Below are positions 27,854-36,840 of a stretch of DNA of 64,000 nucleotides, piece by piece (the first letter of the stretch is position 1; each line of letters opens with the position of its first letter). The stretch comes from Cupriavidus sp. WKF15 (lineage in GTDB: Bacteria; Pseudomonadota; Gammaproteobacteria; Burkholderiales; Burkholderiaceae). The notes under the pieces were generated by a model that ran no database searches, was not told where the DNA came from, and saw only the letters and a list, made by a program, of their open reading frames with translations. The stretch covers positions 2,542,001 to 2,606,000 of the forward strand of contig NZ_CP119572.1 of NCBI RefSeq assembly GCF_029278605.1, given 5' to 3'. A program made the translations under genes and the position numbers.

Positions 27854-28270
27854 ATGAACTCCCCCTCACTCCGGTCCGCCGAGCCTGCAAGCACAGCGGC
27901 AGCCACCTCCCGGACACCGCGCCTGGCCCTGGCCGCCGCGGTGCTGGCGCTGGTGTTGCCCGGCGTAGCCCTGGCGCAGCCCGCCGAGGAAAGCAACGCC
28001 CTGACGCAGCAGGAACTGAACCGGATCAACAGCCAGCCGATCGCGCCGGCCGCCCAGACGCAGATCAACCAGCCGCGCCAGCCGAGCTTCCAGCTCAACG
28101 AGCGCGATGGCACGCAGGTGCGCGAATACCGCGACAAGGGCCGCGCCACCGATATCCAGGTCAAGTCCGGGTTCGGCACCAAGTACCAGATGAGCAAGCC
28201 GGAGGACAGCTCGCCCAAGATCCGCGAGCATGACGTCAATCGCGTGCCTTCGGTCAATCTGACGTTCTGA
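27854..28270 (+). CDS. DUF2782 family exported protein
   Basis: 138 residues with an N-terminal signal peptide (hydrophobic [18 protein letters not shown] then AQP cleavage site) and a small C-terminal domain with [20 protein letters not shown], the mark of DUF2782. Function unknown. Start ATG at 27854 with AGGAG at 27842-27846; an upstream in-frame ATG lacks a ribosome site. Sits between polA/LOG and homoserine kinase; DUF2782 genes are often found beside polA in proteobacteria, which fits here. Predicted periplasmic. Confidence 0.82.
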   Translation: MNSPSLRSAEPASTAAATSRTPRLALAAAVLALVLPGVALAQPAEESNALTQQELNRINSQPIAPAAQTQINQPRQPSFQLNERDGTQVREYRDKGRATDIQVKSGFGTKYQMSKPEDSSPKIREHDVNRVPSVNLTF

Positions 28271-28283
28271 TTCCGACTACCCA

Positions 28284-28305
28284 CGGCCCGGGCGAACCCG
28301 GGCCG
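28284..28305. terminator. Hairpin after the DUF2782 gene
   Basis: Perfect 9-bp stem CGGCCCGGG/CCCGGGCCG with a CGAA tetraloop, 13 bp after the stop. No T run follows, so it may protect the 3' end rather than terminate alone. Confidence 0.5.
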
Positions 28306-28332
28306 CGTCGGTCCTCCGGCAGTCTTGCCGCG

Positions 28333-28359
28333 GCGGCGGCACCTGTGTGCCGCCGCTTT
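28333..28359 (+). terminator. Intrinsic terminator just upstream of thrB
   Basis: GCGGCGGCAC (28333-28342) pairs perfectly with GTGCCGCCGC (28347-28356), loop CTGT, then TTTCCGTTTC. It ends 24 bp before the thrB start, so it either ends the DUF2782 transcript or acts on read-through into thrB. Confidence 0.7.
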
Positions 28360-28382
28360 CCGTTTCGCATCACACGACAAGT

Positions 28383-29378
28383 ATGGCCGTATTCACCACG
28401 GTCTCGCAGGACGAGATCGCCCGCTGGCTGCTTGACTACGACCTTGGCGAAGTCCGCGCATTGCGCGGCATCGCCTCCGGCATCGAGAACAGCAACTTCT
28501 TTCTGACCACGGAGCAGGATGGCCGCACGCACGAGTACGTGCTGACCATCTTCGAGCGGCTCACGTTCGACCAGCTGCCCTATTACCTGCACCTGATGGC
28601 GCACCTGGCCGCGCGCGGCATCACCGTGCCCGCGCCGATCCCGGCGCGCGACGGCGAGATCCTGCGCGCGCTCAAGGGCAAGCCCGCGACCATCGTCACG
28701 CGCCTGCCGGGCGCGTCCCAGCTCAAGCCTGATGCCGAGCACTGCGCGCAGGTCGGCGACATGCTCGCGCGCATGCACGTGGCCGGCCAGGACTATCCGC
28801 GCAGCCAGCCCAACCTGCGCAGCCTGCCGTGGTGGCAACAGACCGAGGCGGAGATCGTGCCGTTCCTCGACGCGCAGCAACGCACGTTGCTGCAGCAGGA
28901 AATCGCGCACCAGGCGGCCTTCTTTGGCAGCGCCGACTATGCGGCCATGCAGGGCGGCCCGTGTCACTGCGACCTGTTCCGCGACAACGCGCTGTTCGAG
29001 GAAGACGGCAAGGGTCACCACCGCCTCGGCGGTTTCTTCGATTTCTATTTCGCCGGCAACGACAAGTGGCTGTTCGACCTGGCCGTGACCGTCAACGACT
29101 GGTGCATCGATCTGGCCACCGGCGAGCTGGACAATGTCCGGGCACAGGCACTGGTGCGGGCCTATCATGCGGTTCGGCCGCTCACCGCCACCGAAGCCGC
29201 GCACTGGCGCGACATGCTGCGCGCGGGCGCGCTGCGCTTCTGGGTATCGCGCCTGTGGGATTTCTACCTTCCGCGCGAAGCCGACATGCTCCAGCCGCAT
29301 GACCCGACCCATTTCGAACGCATCCTGCGCCGGCGCCTTGCCATGACGGCCGACGCCGCCGCGCTCGCCTGGATCTGA
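28383..29378 (+). CDS. thrB: Homoserine kinase (choline-kinase-fold type)
   Basis: Phosphorylates L-homoserine in threonine synthesis. 331 residues of the ThrB form found in many beta-proteobacteria and pseudomonads, which has a protein-kinase-like (APH) fold rather than the GHMP fold of E. coli ThrB. N-terminal lobe with [12 protein letters not shown]; catalytic loop [11 protein letters not shown]; metal motif FFDFYFAG. Start ATG at 28383 (MAVFTTVS). Five bases after its stop begins a BPSS1780 membrane-protein gene. Confidence 0.93.
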   Translation: MAVFTTVSQDEIARWLLDYDLGEVRALRGIASGIENSNFFLTTEQDGRTHEYVLTIFERLTFDQLPYYLHLMAHLAARGITVPAPIPARDGEILRALKGKPATIVTRLPGASQLKPDAEHCAQVGDMLARMHVAGQDYPRSQPNLRSLPWWQQTEAEIVPFLDAQQRTLLQQEIAHQAAFFGSADYAAMQGGPCHCDLFRDNALFEEDGKGHHRLGGFFDFYFAGNDKWLFDLAVTVNDWCIDLATGELDNVRAQALVRAYHAVRPLTATEAAHWRDMLRAGALRFWVSRLWDFYLPREADMLQPHDPTHFERILRRRLAMTADAAALAWI

Positions 29379-29383
29379 CTGGT

Positions 29384-30172
29384 ATGCAACTACTGGAAGT
29401 CCCCGCCAAGGAAGGCTACGTCTGGTTCCGCCAGGGCATCTGGCTGTTCCGCAAGAATCCGCTTGCGTTCCTGATGCTGCTGTTCATCTACCTGATCGCG
29501 GCGCAACTGGCCATCGTGGTGCCGCTGATCGGCATCATCGCGCTGCTGGTAGTGACGCCCGGCCTGTCGGTCGGCATCATGACGGCCTGCCGCGAAGTCA
29601 TCCAGAACAAGCGCGTGCTGCCCACCGTGCTGCTAGCCGGATTCCGCACCAACGGCAAGGAAGCCACGCGCAACCTGCTGGTGCTGGGCGGGATCTATGC
29701 CGCGCTGGTGTTCTTGCTGAGCCTGATCGCGGGCGCGCTGGTGGACATGAGCGCGCTGCTGCCGATCCTGCTGAAGGAAGAGACGCTGACGGCCGAGGCC
29801 GTGCGTCAGCTCTACTACGCACTGCTGATCGGCGCGCTGCTCTACACGCCGATCGCCATGATGTTCTGGTTCGCCCCGCTGCTCGCCGCCTGGCATGGCG
29901 TGCCCCCCGTCAAGGCGATGTTCTTCAGCTGGACCGCGTGCTGGCGCAACCGCGGAGCCTTCTTCACCTACGTGCTGCTGTTTGCCGTGCTGCTGGTGGC
30001 GATCCCGTTCTTCCTGGAAACCCTCTTCAGCGCGTTCGGCGCCGAGACCGTGCTGTCGTTCCTGGTCACGCCGTATTCGCTGCTGATGCTCGCCATCCTG
30101 TACTGCTCGTTCTATGCGACCTACCGCGGCTGCTTCAATATCGTCCCTGCGGAAGAGGCTACGCCGACCTGA
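29384..30172 (+). CDS. BPSS1780 family membrane protein
   Basis: 262-residue integral membrane protein with about six hydrophobic segments (for example FLMLLFIYLIAAQLAIVVPL, LLVLGGIYAALVFLLSLIAG, YVLLFAVLLVAIPFFLETLF). N terminus VPAKEGYVWFRQGIWLFRKNP is the family mark. Function unknown. It follows thrB by five bases and is thus co-transcribed, but no functional link is known. Confidence 0.85.
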   Translation: MQLLEVPAKEGYVWFRQGIWLFRKNPLAFLMLLFIYLIAAQLAIVVPLIGIIALLVVTPGLSVGIMTACREVIQNKRVLPTVLLAGFRTNGKEATRNLLVLGGIYAALVFLLSLIAGALVDMSALLPILLKEETLTAEAVRQLYYALLIGALLYTPIAMMFWFAPLLAAWHGVPPVKAMFFSWTACWRNRGAFFTYVLLFAVLLVAIPFFLETLFSAFGAETVLSFLVTPYSLLMLAILYCSFYATYRGCFNIVPAEEATPT

Positions 30173-30184
30173 GCTGCCACGACA

Positions 30185-30207
30185 AAGGCCGGCGCAACGC
30201 CGGCCTT
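30185..30207. terminator. Bidirectional hairpin terminator
   Basis: Perfect 10-bp stem AAGGCCGGCG (30185-30194) with CGCCGGCCTT (30198-30207), three-base loop. It lies between the convergent BPSS1780 gene and the MHS permease gene. Confidence 0.75.
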
Positions 30208-30234
30208 ATGCAATTGACAACAAGCCCCCTTGCC

Positions 30235-31560
30235 TCACGGCCAGGTCGTCAACACCCCGTCCTGCTGGCGCGACGCGCCAACACGCGCATCCCGGCCGAT
30301 CCAGGCCGCCGACAACGCCGACACCACCCCCGCGAAAGCCACGTAGGCGCAGATCTGCCACGGCTGGCCCCCGCCGGTCTTGAGCAGCGCCGTCGCAATG
30401 ATCGGCGTGATCCCCGAGGCGAAGATGCCCGAGAACTGGTAGACGAACGAGATCCCCGTGTAGCGGACCTTCGCGTCGAACAGCTCGCAGAACAGCGCCG
30501 CTTCCGGACCGTACACCGCGGCATAGAGAATGCCGAACGGCACCACGATCGACACCCACACCAGCAGCGTGCTGTGCCCGCTGTTGAGCATGAGCCAGAA
30601 CGCCGGGAACGAGGAAAACGCGGTCAGCAGCGACCCCCAGAAGTACACGCGCGTGCGGCCGATGCGATCGGACAGGCTGCCGAAGAACGGGATGAACACG
30701 CACATCACGATCGCCGCCGCCATCACGCCGATCAGTGCCTGCGTGCGCGAAAGCTGCAGGGTCTGGGTCAGGTAGCCGATCGAGAACACCCCGAAGATAT
30801 TGAAGAACACGCCGTCGATGTAGCGCGCGCCCATGCCCTTGAGGATGTTGCCGGGATAGCGCTGGATCATGTCGACGAACGGAATACGGGTCTCGGCATT
30901 GCGCTGCTTGACTGCGGCGAACTCCGGCGTTTCCTTGACGTTCAGGCGGATATACATGCCGACGAACACCATCGCCGCCGAGACCAGGAAGGCCACGCGC
31001 CAGCCCCAGGCCAGGAACTGCGCATCGGTCAGCGTCAGCGACAGTAGCGCCACCACGCCCGATGCCAGGCACAGGCCGATCGACAGGCCGATCTGCGGCA
31101 GCGAGGCATAGAAGCCCTTCCGGCCCGGGGGCGCGTACTCGTAGGCCATCAGCACCGCCCCACCCCATTCGCCACCCAGGCCGATGCCCTGCAGCACGCG
31201 TAGCAGCAACAGCAGGACCGGCGCCCAGATGCCGATGCTGTCGTAAGTCGGCACCAGCCCGATCAGGAACGTCGAGACACCCATGATCATCAGCGTGATC
31301 ACCAGCATGCTCTTGCGCCCGATGCGGTCACCGAAGTGGCCGAAGATCACGCCGCCGAGCGGGCGCGTGACGAAGCCAACGGCGAACGTGGTGTAGGCCA
31401 GCATGGTGGCGACCAGCGGATCGCTTGCTGGAAAGTAGAGCTTGTTGAAGACGATGCCGGCGACAACGCCGTAGAGGAAGAAGTCATACCACTCAATGGT
31501 GGCGCCGATCAATGACGCCGCCACGACCTTGCGGACGGCGCGTTCGTTGGTACCTGTCAT
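30235..31560 (-). CDS. MFS permease, metabolite:H+ symporter (MHS) type
   Basis: 441-residue, 12-helix proton symporter related to ShiA/ProP/KgtP. Family marks: IEWYDFFLYG in the first helix, the GHFGDRIGRKSMLV loop between TM2 and TM3, and GGEWGGAVLMAYE. Start ATG at 31560 preceded by AAGGAG. Likely imports an organic acid or betaine-like compound. Downstream of, and co-directional with, the GMC oxidoreductase (164-bp gap holding a strong hairpin), so transport and first oxidation of the same substrate is a fair inference. Confidence 0.88.
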   Translation of the reverse strand: MTGTNERAVRKVVAASLIGATIEWYDFFLYGVVAGIVFNKLYFPASDPLVATMLAYTTFAVGFVTRPLGGVIFGHFGDRIGRKSMLVITLMIMGVSTFLIGLVPTYDSIGIWAPVLLLLLRVLQGIGLGGEWGGAVLMAYEYAPPGRKGFYASLPQIGLSIGLCLASGVVALLSLTLTDAQFLAWGWRVAFLVSAAMVFVGMYIRLNVKETPEFAAVKQRNAETRIPFVDMIQRYPGNILKGMGARYIDGVFFNIFGVFSIGYLTQTLQLSRTQALIGVMAAAIVMCVFIPFFGSLSDRIGRTRVYFWGSLLTAFSSFPAFWLMLNSGHSTLLVWVSIVVPFGILYAAVYGPEAALFCELFDAKVRYTGISFVYQFSGIFASGITPIIATALLKTGGGQPWQICAYVAFAGVVSALSAAWIGRDARVGASRQQDGVLTTWP

Positions 31561-31627
31561 GCTTGTCTCCTTTTGTCGTGCGGACGGCGGCTGTATGTTT
31601 GTTGTGTGCGCCGGGTGGTACTGCCAA

Positions 31628-31665
31628 CCGGCACCCGCCAGGCAACAGGGCATGGCGGGTGCCGG
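31628..31665. repeat. Long intercistronic hairpin between oxidoreductase and permease genes
   Basis: Perfect 13-bp stem CCGGCACCCGCCA (31628-31640) with TGGCGGGTGCCGG (31653-31665), 12-nt loop. There is no T run on the downstream side on the minus strand, so it looks like an mRNA-processing or stability element, or a regulator site, rather than a standard terminator. Confidence 0.75.
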
Positions 31666-31724
31666 AAAAAGCTATCCATACGCGAGGTGGGACATGGCCC
31701 CTGATGTGCTGCCTGTTGTCCTGT

Positions 31725-33386
31725 TCATGCAGCCAGCGCCACCGGCGCGATACCCGCCACGGTTGCACTGGTCCGCTCCTTCTGCGCGTCTTCCCGAATG
31801 AAGTCCGCCGCGCGTTCGGCCATCATCACGACGGGCACGTTGGTGTTGCCCGACACCAGTGTCGGCATCACCGAGCAATCAACCACGCGCAGGCCCGCCA
31901 CGCCATGCACGCGCAGCCGCGCATCCACCACCGCCTGCGGATCGCTGCCCGGTCCCATCTTTGCCGTGCCTGACGGATGGAAGATCGTGGCGCCGTACTC
32001 GCGGCAGAAGTGCAGGATTTCGTCATCGGTGCGCACGTCGTCGCCGGGGCGGAACTCGCGCTTCATCAGGGCGCGCATCGGCTCGGTCTGCGCGACCTTG
32101 CGCGCGAACCTGACGGCAGCGATGGCACTGCGGCGATCCAGGTCGGTCGACAGGTAATTGGGCTGGATCGACGGCGCCTCGAACGGATCGGTCGAGCGGA
32201 TGCGCACCGCGCCGCGCGACTCGGGCCGCAACTGGCACACCGAATAGGTGCAGCCCGAAAACGGATGGACGCTGCCACCCGCCATGTCCGCGGACAGGGT
32301 GGCGAAGTGGAACTGCGTATCCGGCGTGGCGCTCTCCTGCGGCAGCACGCGGCAGAACATGGCGCCCTGGTTGATGCCGACCGCCAGCGGCCCCCTGCGG
32401 CGCAGCAGCCATTCCAGCCCCATGCGCGCCTTGCCCCATAGCGAGCGCAACTGGTCGTTGGTCGTGATGGGCCGCGCCACTTCATAGATCAGCCGGATCT
32501 GCAGATGGTCCTGCAGGTTCTCGCCGACGCCCGGCAACGCGTGCACCACGGGGATGCCCATCTCTTGCAACAGCGGCGCCGGCCCGACGCCGGACAACTG
32601 CAGCAGTTGCGGCGACTGCAGCGCGCCCGCGCACAGCACCACCTCGCGCGTGGCACGCACGATGAACGGCTGGCCGTCCTTCACGTAGCGCACGCCCACG
32701 GCGCGCTTGCCTTCAAACAGGATGGCGGTGGTATGCGCGCCCGTCTCGACGCGCAGGTTCGGCCGCGAACGTGCCGGCCGCAGGTACGCCACCGCCGTCG
32801 AGCAACGCCAGCCCTTGCGCGTGGTCAGTTGGTAGTAGCCCACGCCCTCCTGGTCACCGCTGTTGAAGTCAACCTTGCGCGGTACCCCGAGCGCCTGCCC
32901 GGCGCCGATAAATGCATCCACCAGCGGATGCGGCCGGTCGATCGAGGTTGCATTGAGTGGCCCTTCGGTGCCGCGCGTCGGCCCCGCGCCACGGTCGTTA
33001 TTCTCGAGCTTGCGGAAGTACGGCAGGCAGTCGTCCCAACTCCATCCCGGATTGCCCTGGGCCTCCCAGCGGTCGTAGTCCTCGCGCTGGCCGCGCACAT
33101 AGATCAGTCCATTGATGGCGCTGCTGCCGCCGAGCGTGCGGCCCCGGGGCCAGTAGATGCGCCGGTCGAGCATATTGGGGTCCGGATCGGTGTAGAAGCC
33201 CCAGTTCACCTCCTTGTGGAACATTGTCTTGCCATAGCCGATCGGGATGTGGATCCACGGATAGCTGTCGGGCGGCCCTGCCTCCAGCAGGCAGACTGTG
33301 TGCTTGCCGTCCTCGCTGAGCCGGTTGGCAAGCACGCAGCCGGCCGAGCCGGCACCCACGACGATGTAGTCAACGCTCTGCGACAT
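31725..33386 (-). CDS. GMC family oxidoreductase (choline-dehydrogenase-like)
   Basis: 553-residue FAD enzyme that oxidises an alcohol to the aldehyde. FAD motif at the N terminus (IVVGAGSAGCVLANRL ... LLEAG), GMC signatures WPRGRTLGGSSAINGLIYVRG and GALQSPQLLQLSGVGP, and active-site His in FHPSGTAKMG with Asn in GNTNVP. Closest to the BetA/AlkJ group; the substrate cannot be told. No beta-ine aldehyde dehydrogenase adjacent. AGGAGA precedes the ATG. Divergent from an IclR regulator 132 bp away. Confidence 0.92.
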   Translation of the reverse strand: MSQSVDYIVVGAGSAGCVLANRLSEDGKHTVCLLEAGPPDSYPWIHIPIGYGKTMFHKEVNWGFYTDPDPNMLDRRIYWPRGRTLGGSSAINGLIYVRGQREDYDRWEAQGNPGWSWDDCLPYFRKLENNDRGAGPTRGTEGPLNATSIDRPHPLVDAFIGAGQALGVPRKVDFNSGDQEGVGYYQLTTRKGWRCSTAVAYLRPARSRPNLRVETGAHTTAILFEGKRAVGVRYVKDGQPFIVRATREVVLCAGALQSPQLLQLSGVGPAPLLQEMGIPVVHALPGVGENLQDHLQIRLIYEVARPITTNDQLRSLWGKARMGLEWLLRRRGPLAVGINQGAMFCRVLPQESATPDTQFHFATLSADMAGGSVHPFSGCTYSVCQLRPESRGAVRIRSTDPFEAPSIQPNYLSTDLDRRSAIAAVRFARKVAQTEPMRALMKREFRPGDDVRTDDEILHFCREYGATIFHPSGTAKMGPGSDPQAVVDARLRVHGVAGLRVVDCSVMPTLVSGNTNVPVVMMAERAADFIREDAQKERTSATVAGIAPVALAA

Positions 33387-33412
33387 AGTCGCTGTCTCCT
33401 GGTTTCACCGGC

Positions 33413-33440
33413 TGGACGCGGCCAGCGGCGCTCTTATAAT
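33413..33440 (+). promoter_or_regulatory. Promoter of the IclR-family gene
   Basis: TGGACG (33413-33418), 16-bp spacer, TATAAT (33435-33440), about 78 bp upstream of the regulator start, in the gap shared with the divergent GMC gene. Confidence 0.6.
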
Positions 33441-33518
33441 GAAACGTCTTGTTCCGATTTCTGGAGTTTTGACGGACAACCGCGACTGGGAAAGTGAAAT
33501 CGACAGAGGGCGCCCGAA

Positions 33519-34352
33519 ATGAAACAGAACGTGGCATTTCCGTTTCAGAAGTGCAGTGCAGCAGAGGGAGAACCCGCAGACGACGAGGCCCGCGCGCTGC
33601 GCGTGCTGGTGGTGCTGGAAAGCCTGGCGTGTGCGCAGCACCCCCAGACGCTGTCGCAGCTCACCCAGCGCCTGCGCGTGCCGAAGGCCACGCTGATGCG
33701 GCTGCTCGGCGCCATGGAACGCGCCGGCTTTGTCACCCAGTTGCCGCCCGAGCGCGGCTTCGTTCCCGGCCCGCGCGCCGTAGGGCTGGCGCTGCAGACG
33801 CTCAAGAGCCCGCCGGTGCTGCGCGAATGCCGCGCCATCCTTGGCTCCGTGGTCGCCGCGCTTGGCGAGACCTGCAACCTCACGGCACTGCATGGCGACC
33901 AGGTGCTCTATATCGAGCGGGTGGAAACCCATGAACCGCTGCGGCTGCAGCTCTCGCCTGGCGTGCATGTACCGTTGCATTGCACGGCGAGCGGGAAGCT
34001 GTTCCTGTCGGCGATGAACCGGCTGGAGCAACAGCGGACGCTCAAGTACCTGCCTCTTACGGCCAACACACCGCGGACGATCTCCGACCCCTTGCTGCTC
34101 GAAGCCGAGCTCGAGCGCGTGCGCTCACGCGGAATTGGCGTGGATAACGAGGAGTTCGTGCGGGGGATGTGTGCGGTGGCCGTGCCAGTGCGGGAGCCGG
34201 CAGCCGCCGGCGGCGGCGACGGCTCGGGGCGTGTCGTCGCGGCGATCGCGTGCCATGCGCCTACGGCGCGCAAGCCGCTCGAGGCATTGATGCGGGCGGC
34301 ACCCGTGTTGGAGAGGGCGGCCCGGGAGATGGGAAGCGTTCTATGTGAGTGA
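33519..34352 (+). CDS. IclR-family transcriptional regulator
   Basis: 277 residues: winged helix at about 25-90 (LSQLTQRLRVPKATLMRLLGAMERAGFV) and an IclR effector domain (GETCNLTALHGDQVLYIERVE, HCTASGKLFLSAM, RGIGVDNEEFVRGMCAVAVPV). A Gly/Ala-rich insert (AAAGGGDGSG) lies near residue 235. Divergent from the GMC oxidoreductase/MHS permease pair and probably its regulator. Convergent with sauR; both are IclR proteins but only moderately alike. Confidence 0.9.
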   Translation: MKQNVAFPFQKCSAAEGEPADDEARALRVLVVLESLACAQHPQTLSQLTQRLRVPKATLMRLLGAMERAGFVTQLPPERGFVPGPRAVGLALQTLKSPPVLRECRAILGSVVAALGETCNLTALHGDQVLYIERVETHEPLRLQLSPGVHVPLHCTASGKLFLSAMNRLEQQRTLKYLPLTANTPRTISDPLLLEAELERVRSRGIGVDNEEFVRGMCAVAVPVREPAAAGGGDGSGRVVAAIACHAPTARKPLEALMRAAPVLERAAREMGSVLCE

Positions 34353-34401
34353 TTTTGGGGGGTCTCATGCCTGGCGGGCACCGAATAACGCCCCCGCCCC
34401 C

Positions 34402-35160
34402 TCACTCACAAAACGTCCTCCCCATCTGCTCCGCCGCCCCTCTCAGATCCGGCACGAATTCATACAACCGCTCCATAGACATCCGCGCCAGCGGCGCCTG
34501 CACGGCAATCGCGGCGCAAGCCCGATTGCGGTTGAGCATGACCGGCACCGCCACGGCGATCATCCCCTGCAGGTTTTCCTGGTTATTGACGCCCAGCCGG
34601 CGACGGCGGGTCTCCGCGAGCTCTGAGCGCAGTACGTCGATATCCGTGATGGTGTTCGCCGACTGCGCCCGCAGCGGCAGGCTGGCAATCAGCCTCTCGC
34701 GCTGCGCGCAGGGCAGGAACGCCAGCAGCAGCTTGCCGCTGGCCGAGCAATGCAAGGGCACGCGCGACCCCGGCTGCAGGTGCATCCGCAGCGGCCATTG
34801 CGTTTCCACGCGATCGAGATAGACCACATCGTCGCCGGACAGCATGGTCAGGTTGCAGGTTTCGCCGACCTTGTCGACGAGCTGCTGCAGGATCGCGTGG
34901 CGCGCGGCCGCCGGCCCGGCCTGCATCAGCACATTGACCGCGAACTGCCGCACACGTGACGAGCACTCGTAGTACCGGCTGCCGGCGGTGCGCGACACCA
35001 GCCACGTGCTTTCGAGCTGCTTGAGCAGTCGGTGCACGGTCTGCTTCGGCAGCCCGATCTCCTGCACGATCGCCGCCAGCGACAGCGGCCCCTCTGCCGT
35101 CGACAGTATCTCGAGAATGCGGAAGGCGCGCACCGCGGCGGCGTTCGAGTGATTGCTCAT
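34402..35160 (-). CDS. sauR: IclR-family regulator of sulfoacetate degradation
   Basis: 252 residues, winged helix (LSLAAIVQEIGLPKQTVHRLLKQLE) and IclR ligand domain (GETCNLTMLSGDDVVYLDRVE, HCSASGKLLLAFL, RRLGVNNQENLQGMIAVAVPV). Divergent from an acylating aldehyde dehydrogenase, an AMP-forming CoA ligase and an MFS permease, the order described for sauRSTU of Cupriavidus necator, where SauR controls sulfoacetate use. The gene name is by synteny. A palindrome in the gap is the probable operator. The predicted transcript starts almost at the ATG. Confidence 0.82.
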   Translation of the reverse strand: MSNHSNAAAVRAFRILEILSTAEGPLSLAAIVQEIGLPKQTVHRLLKQLESTWLVSRTAGSRYYECSSRVRQFAVNVLMQAGPAAARHAILQQLVDKVGETCNLTMLSGDDVVYLDRVETQWPLRMHLQPGSRVPLHCSASGKLLLAFLPCAQRERLIASLPLRAQSANTITDIDVLRSELAETRRRRLGVNNQENLQGMIAVAVPVMLNRNRACAAIAVQAPLARMSMERLYEFVPDLRGAAEQMGRTFCE

Positions 35161-35168
35161 GGATTCAA

Positions 35169-35200
35169 TTTATAGGATTCCGGGACGCCCTGACGTCCCG
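35169..35200. promoter_or_regulatory. sauR promoter with candidate SauR operator
   Basis: Inverted repeat CGGGACG (35181-35187) CCCTGA CGTCCCG (35194-35200). On the minus strand a TATAAA -10 box occupies 35169-35174, so the palindrome covers the -35/-10 spacer of sauR, as expected for autorepression. A further GGGACG half-site lies at 35255-35260, toward sauS. Confidence 0.6.
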
Positions 35201-35370
35201 AAAACTGCGTTCCGCAATTCGCCTCCCTGCGGCGCCCGCAAAAGCGCACAAATTGGGACGAGCTGCCCCGCCGGCTTCACTAGATTCGATCCGGGGCCAG
35301 CGCCATTCGCCGCGTAGCGAGCCACGCGACAAGCCGCGCGACCCCGCCGTCCAAACCGCGGAGTCGATCC

Positions 35371-36840
35371 ATGAGTATGCAAATACTGCGTCACCGGCAG
35401 TCCAACAATCCCGATTTGCCCCAAGGGGCACCTTCCGGCCCCGACCAGACGGCGCAGACCGTCGCCGCGATCGTGGCGCGGGCCAGGCACGCGCAGCGCA
35501 AGTTCGCGCGGGCCGACCAGGCCACCATCGACACAGCCGTGGCCGCGGCCGCGTGGGCCATCATGGAGCCCGCGCGCAACCGGCAGCTTGCGCAATGCGC
35601 CGTGGCCGACACCGGGCTCGGCAATGTCGAGGACAAGATCCGCAAGAACTACCGCAAGACGCTCGGGCTGTTGCGCGACCTGCACGGCCGCAAGACGGCG
35701 GGAGTGATCTCCCAGGATCCGGAGACCGGCATCACCGAGATCGCGCGTCCCGTAGGCGTGGTGGCGGCGATCACGCCTTCCACCAACCCGGCGGCGACGC
35801 CGGCCAACAAGATCCTCAACGCGCTCAAGTGCGGCAACAGCGTGATCGTCGCGCCATCGCCGAAGGGCCAGGGCACGTGCGAGCTGCTGCTGTCGTTCAT
35901 CCACGCCGAGTTCGCGCGCGCCGGCCTGCCCGCCGACCTCGTGCAGATGCTGCCCACGCCGGTCTCGAAGGCGGCCACGGCGGAACTGATGCGGCAGGCC
36001 GACCTGGTGGTCGCCACGGGCTCGCAGGCCAATGTGCGCATGGCCTACACCAGCGGTACGCCGGCGTTCGGCGTCGGCGCCGGCAATGTGGCGTCGATCA
36101 TCGACAGCAGCGCGGCGCTGGACGACGCCGCCGCGAAGATCGTGCGCTCCAAGACCTTCGACAACGCCACGAGCTGTTCCTCGGAGAACAGCCTGGTCGT
36201 GCTCGACGCCGTCTACAAACCCATGCTCAAGGCGCTGGCCGCGGTGGGCGGCGTGCTGCTCACGTCGACGGAGAAGGCGCGGCTGCAGGCGCTGATGTGG
36301 CAAGACGGCAAGCTGGCCGGACAGGCCACCGGCCAGAGCGCACGGCGCATTGCCGAGCTTGCCGGGCTCGAACGCGTGCGCGACCAGCAACCGACCATGC
36401 TGCTGGTCGAGGAAACCGGCGTGGGCGGCGACTTCCCGTTTTCCGGCGAAAAGCTCTCGCCGGTGCTGACGCTGTACCGCGCCGCCGATCTTCCGGCTGC
36501 GGTCGAATGCGTGTCGCGCCTCTATGACTACATGGGCGCCGGCCACTCCGTCAGCCTGCATACGGCCAACCCTCGCCAGGCGCTCCAGCTCGGCATGGAA
36601 CTGCCCGTGGCGCGCGTGATCGTCAACCAGGCGCACTGCTTCGCCACGGGCGGGAATTTCGACAACGGCCTGCCGTTCTCGCTGTCGATGGGTTGCGGCA
36701 CGTGGGGCGGCAACAACTTCTCCGACAACCTCGGCTGGCGCCAGTACCTGAACATCACGCGCATTGCGGTGCCCATCGCCGAGTGCGTGCCCGATGAAGC
36801 CGAACTGCTCGGCGACTACTTTGCGAGGGTCGGCAAATGA
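35371..36840 (+). CDS. sauS: Sulfoacetaldehyde dehydrogenase (acylating)
   Basis: 489-residue CoA-acylating aldehyde dehydrogenase. In the sulfoacetate pathway it reduces sulfoacetyl-CoA to sulfoacetaldehyde. Catalytic Cys269 lies in NATSCSSENS, the form of acylating enzymes such as AdhE/EutE-type, and the glutamate base of non-acylating enzymes is absent. NAD-binding segment VGVVAAITPSTNPAATP and the later GVGAGNV loop are clear. Start ATG 35371. Its stop overlaps the next start (ATGA). Sulfoacetaldehyde would then go to an Xsc enzyme encoded outside the window. Name given by family plus matching gene order. Confidence 0.85.
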   Translation: MSMQILRHRQSNNPDLPQGAPSGPDQTAQTVAAIVARARHAQRKFARADQATIDTAVAAAAWAIMEPARNRQLAQCAVADTGLGNVEDKIRKNYRKTLGLLRDLHGRKTAGVISQDPETGITEIARPVGVVAAITPSTNPAATPANKILNALKCGNSVIVAPSPKGQGTCELLLSFIHAEFARAGLPADLVQMLPTPVSKAATAELMRQADLVVATGSQANVRMAYTSGTPAFGVGAGNVASIIDSSAALDDAAAKIVRSKTFDNATSCSSENSLVVLDAVYKPMLKALAAVGGVLLTSTEKARLQALMWQDGKLAGQATGQSARRIAELAGLERVRDQQPTMLLVEETGVGGDFPFSGEKLSPVLTLYRAADLPAAVECVSRLYDYMGAGHSVSLHTANPRQALQLGMELPVARVIVNQAHCFATGGNFDNGLPFSLSMGCGTWGGNNFSDNLGWRQYLNITRIAVPIAECVPDEAELLGDYFARVGK

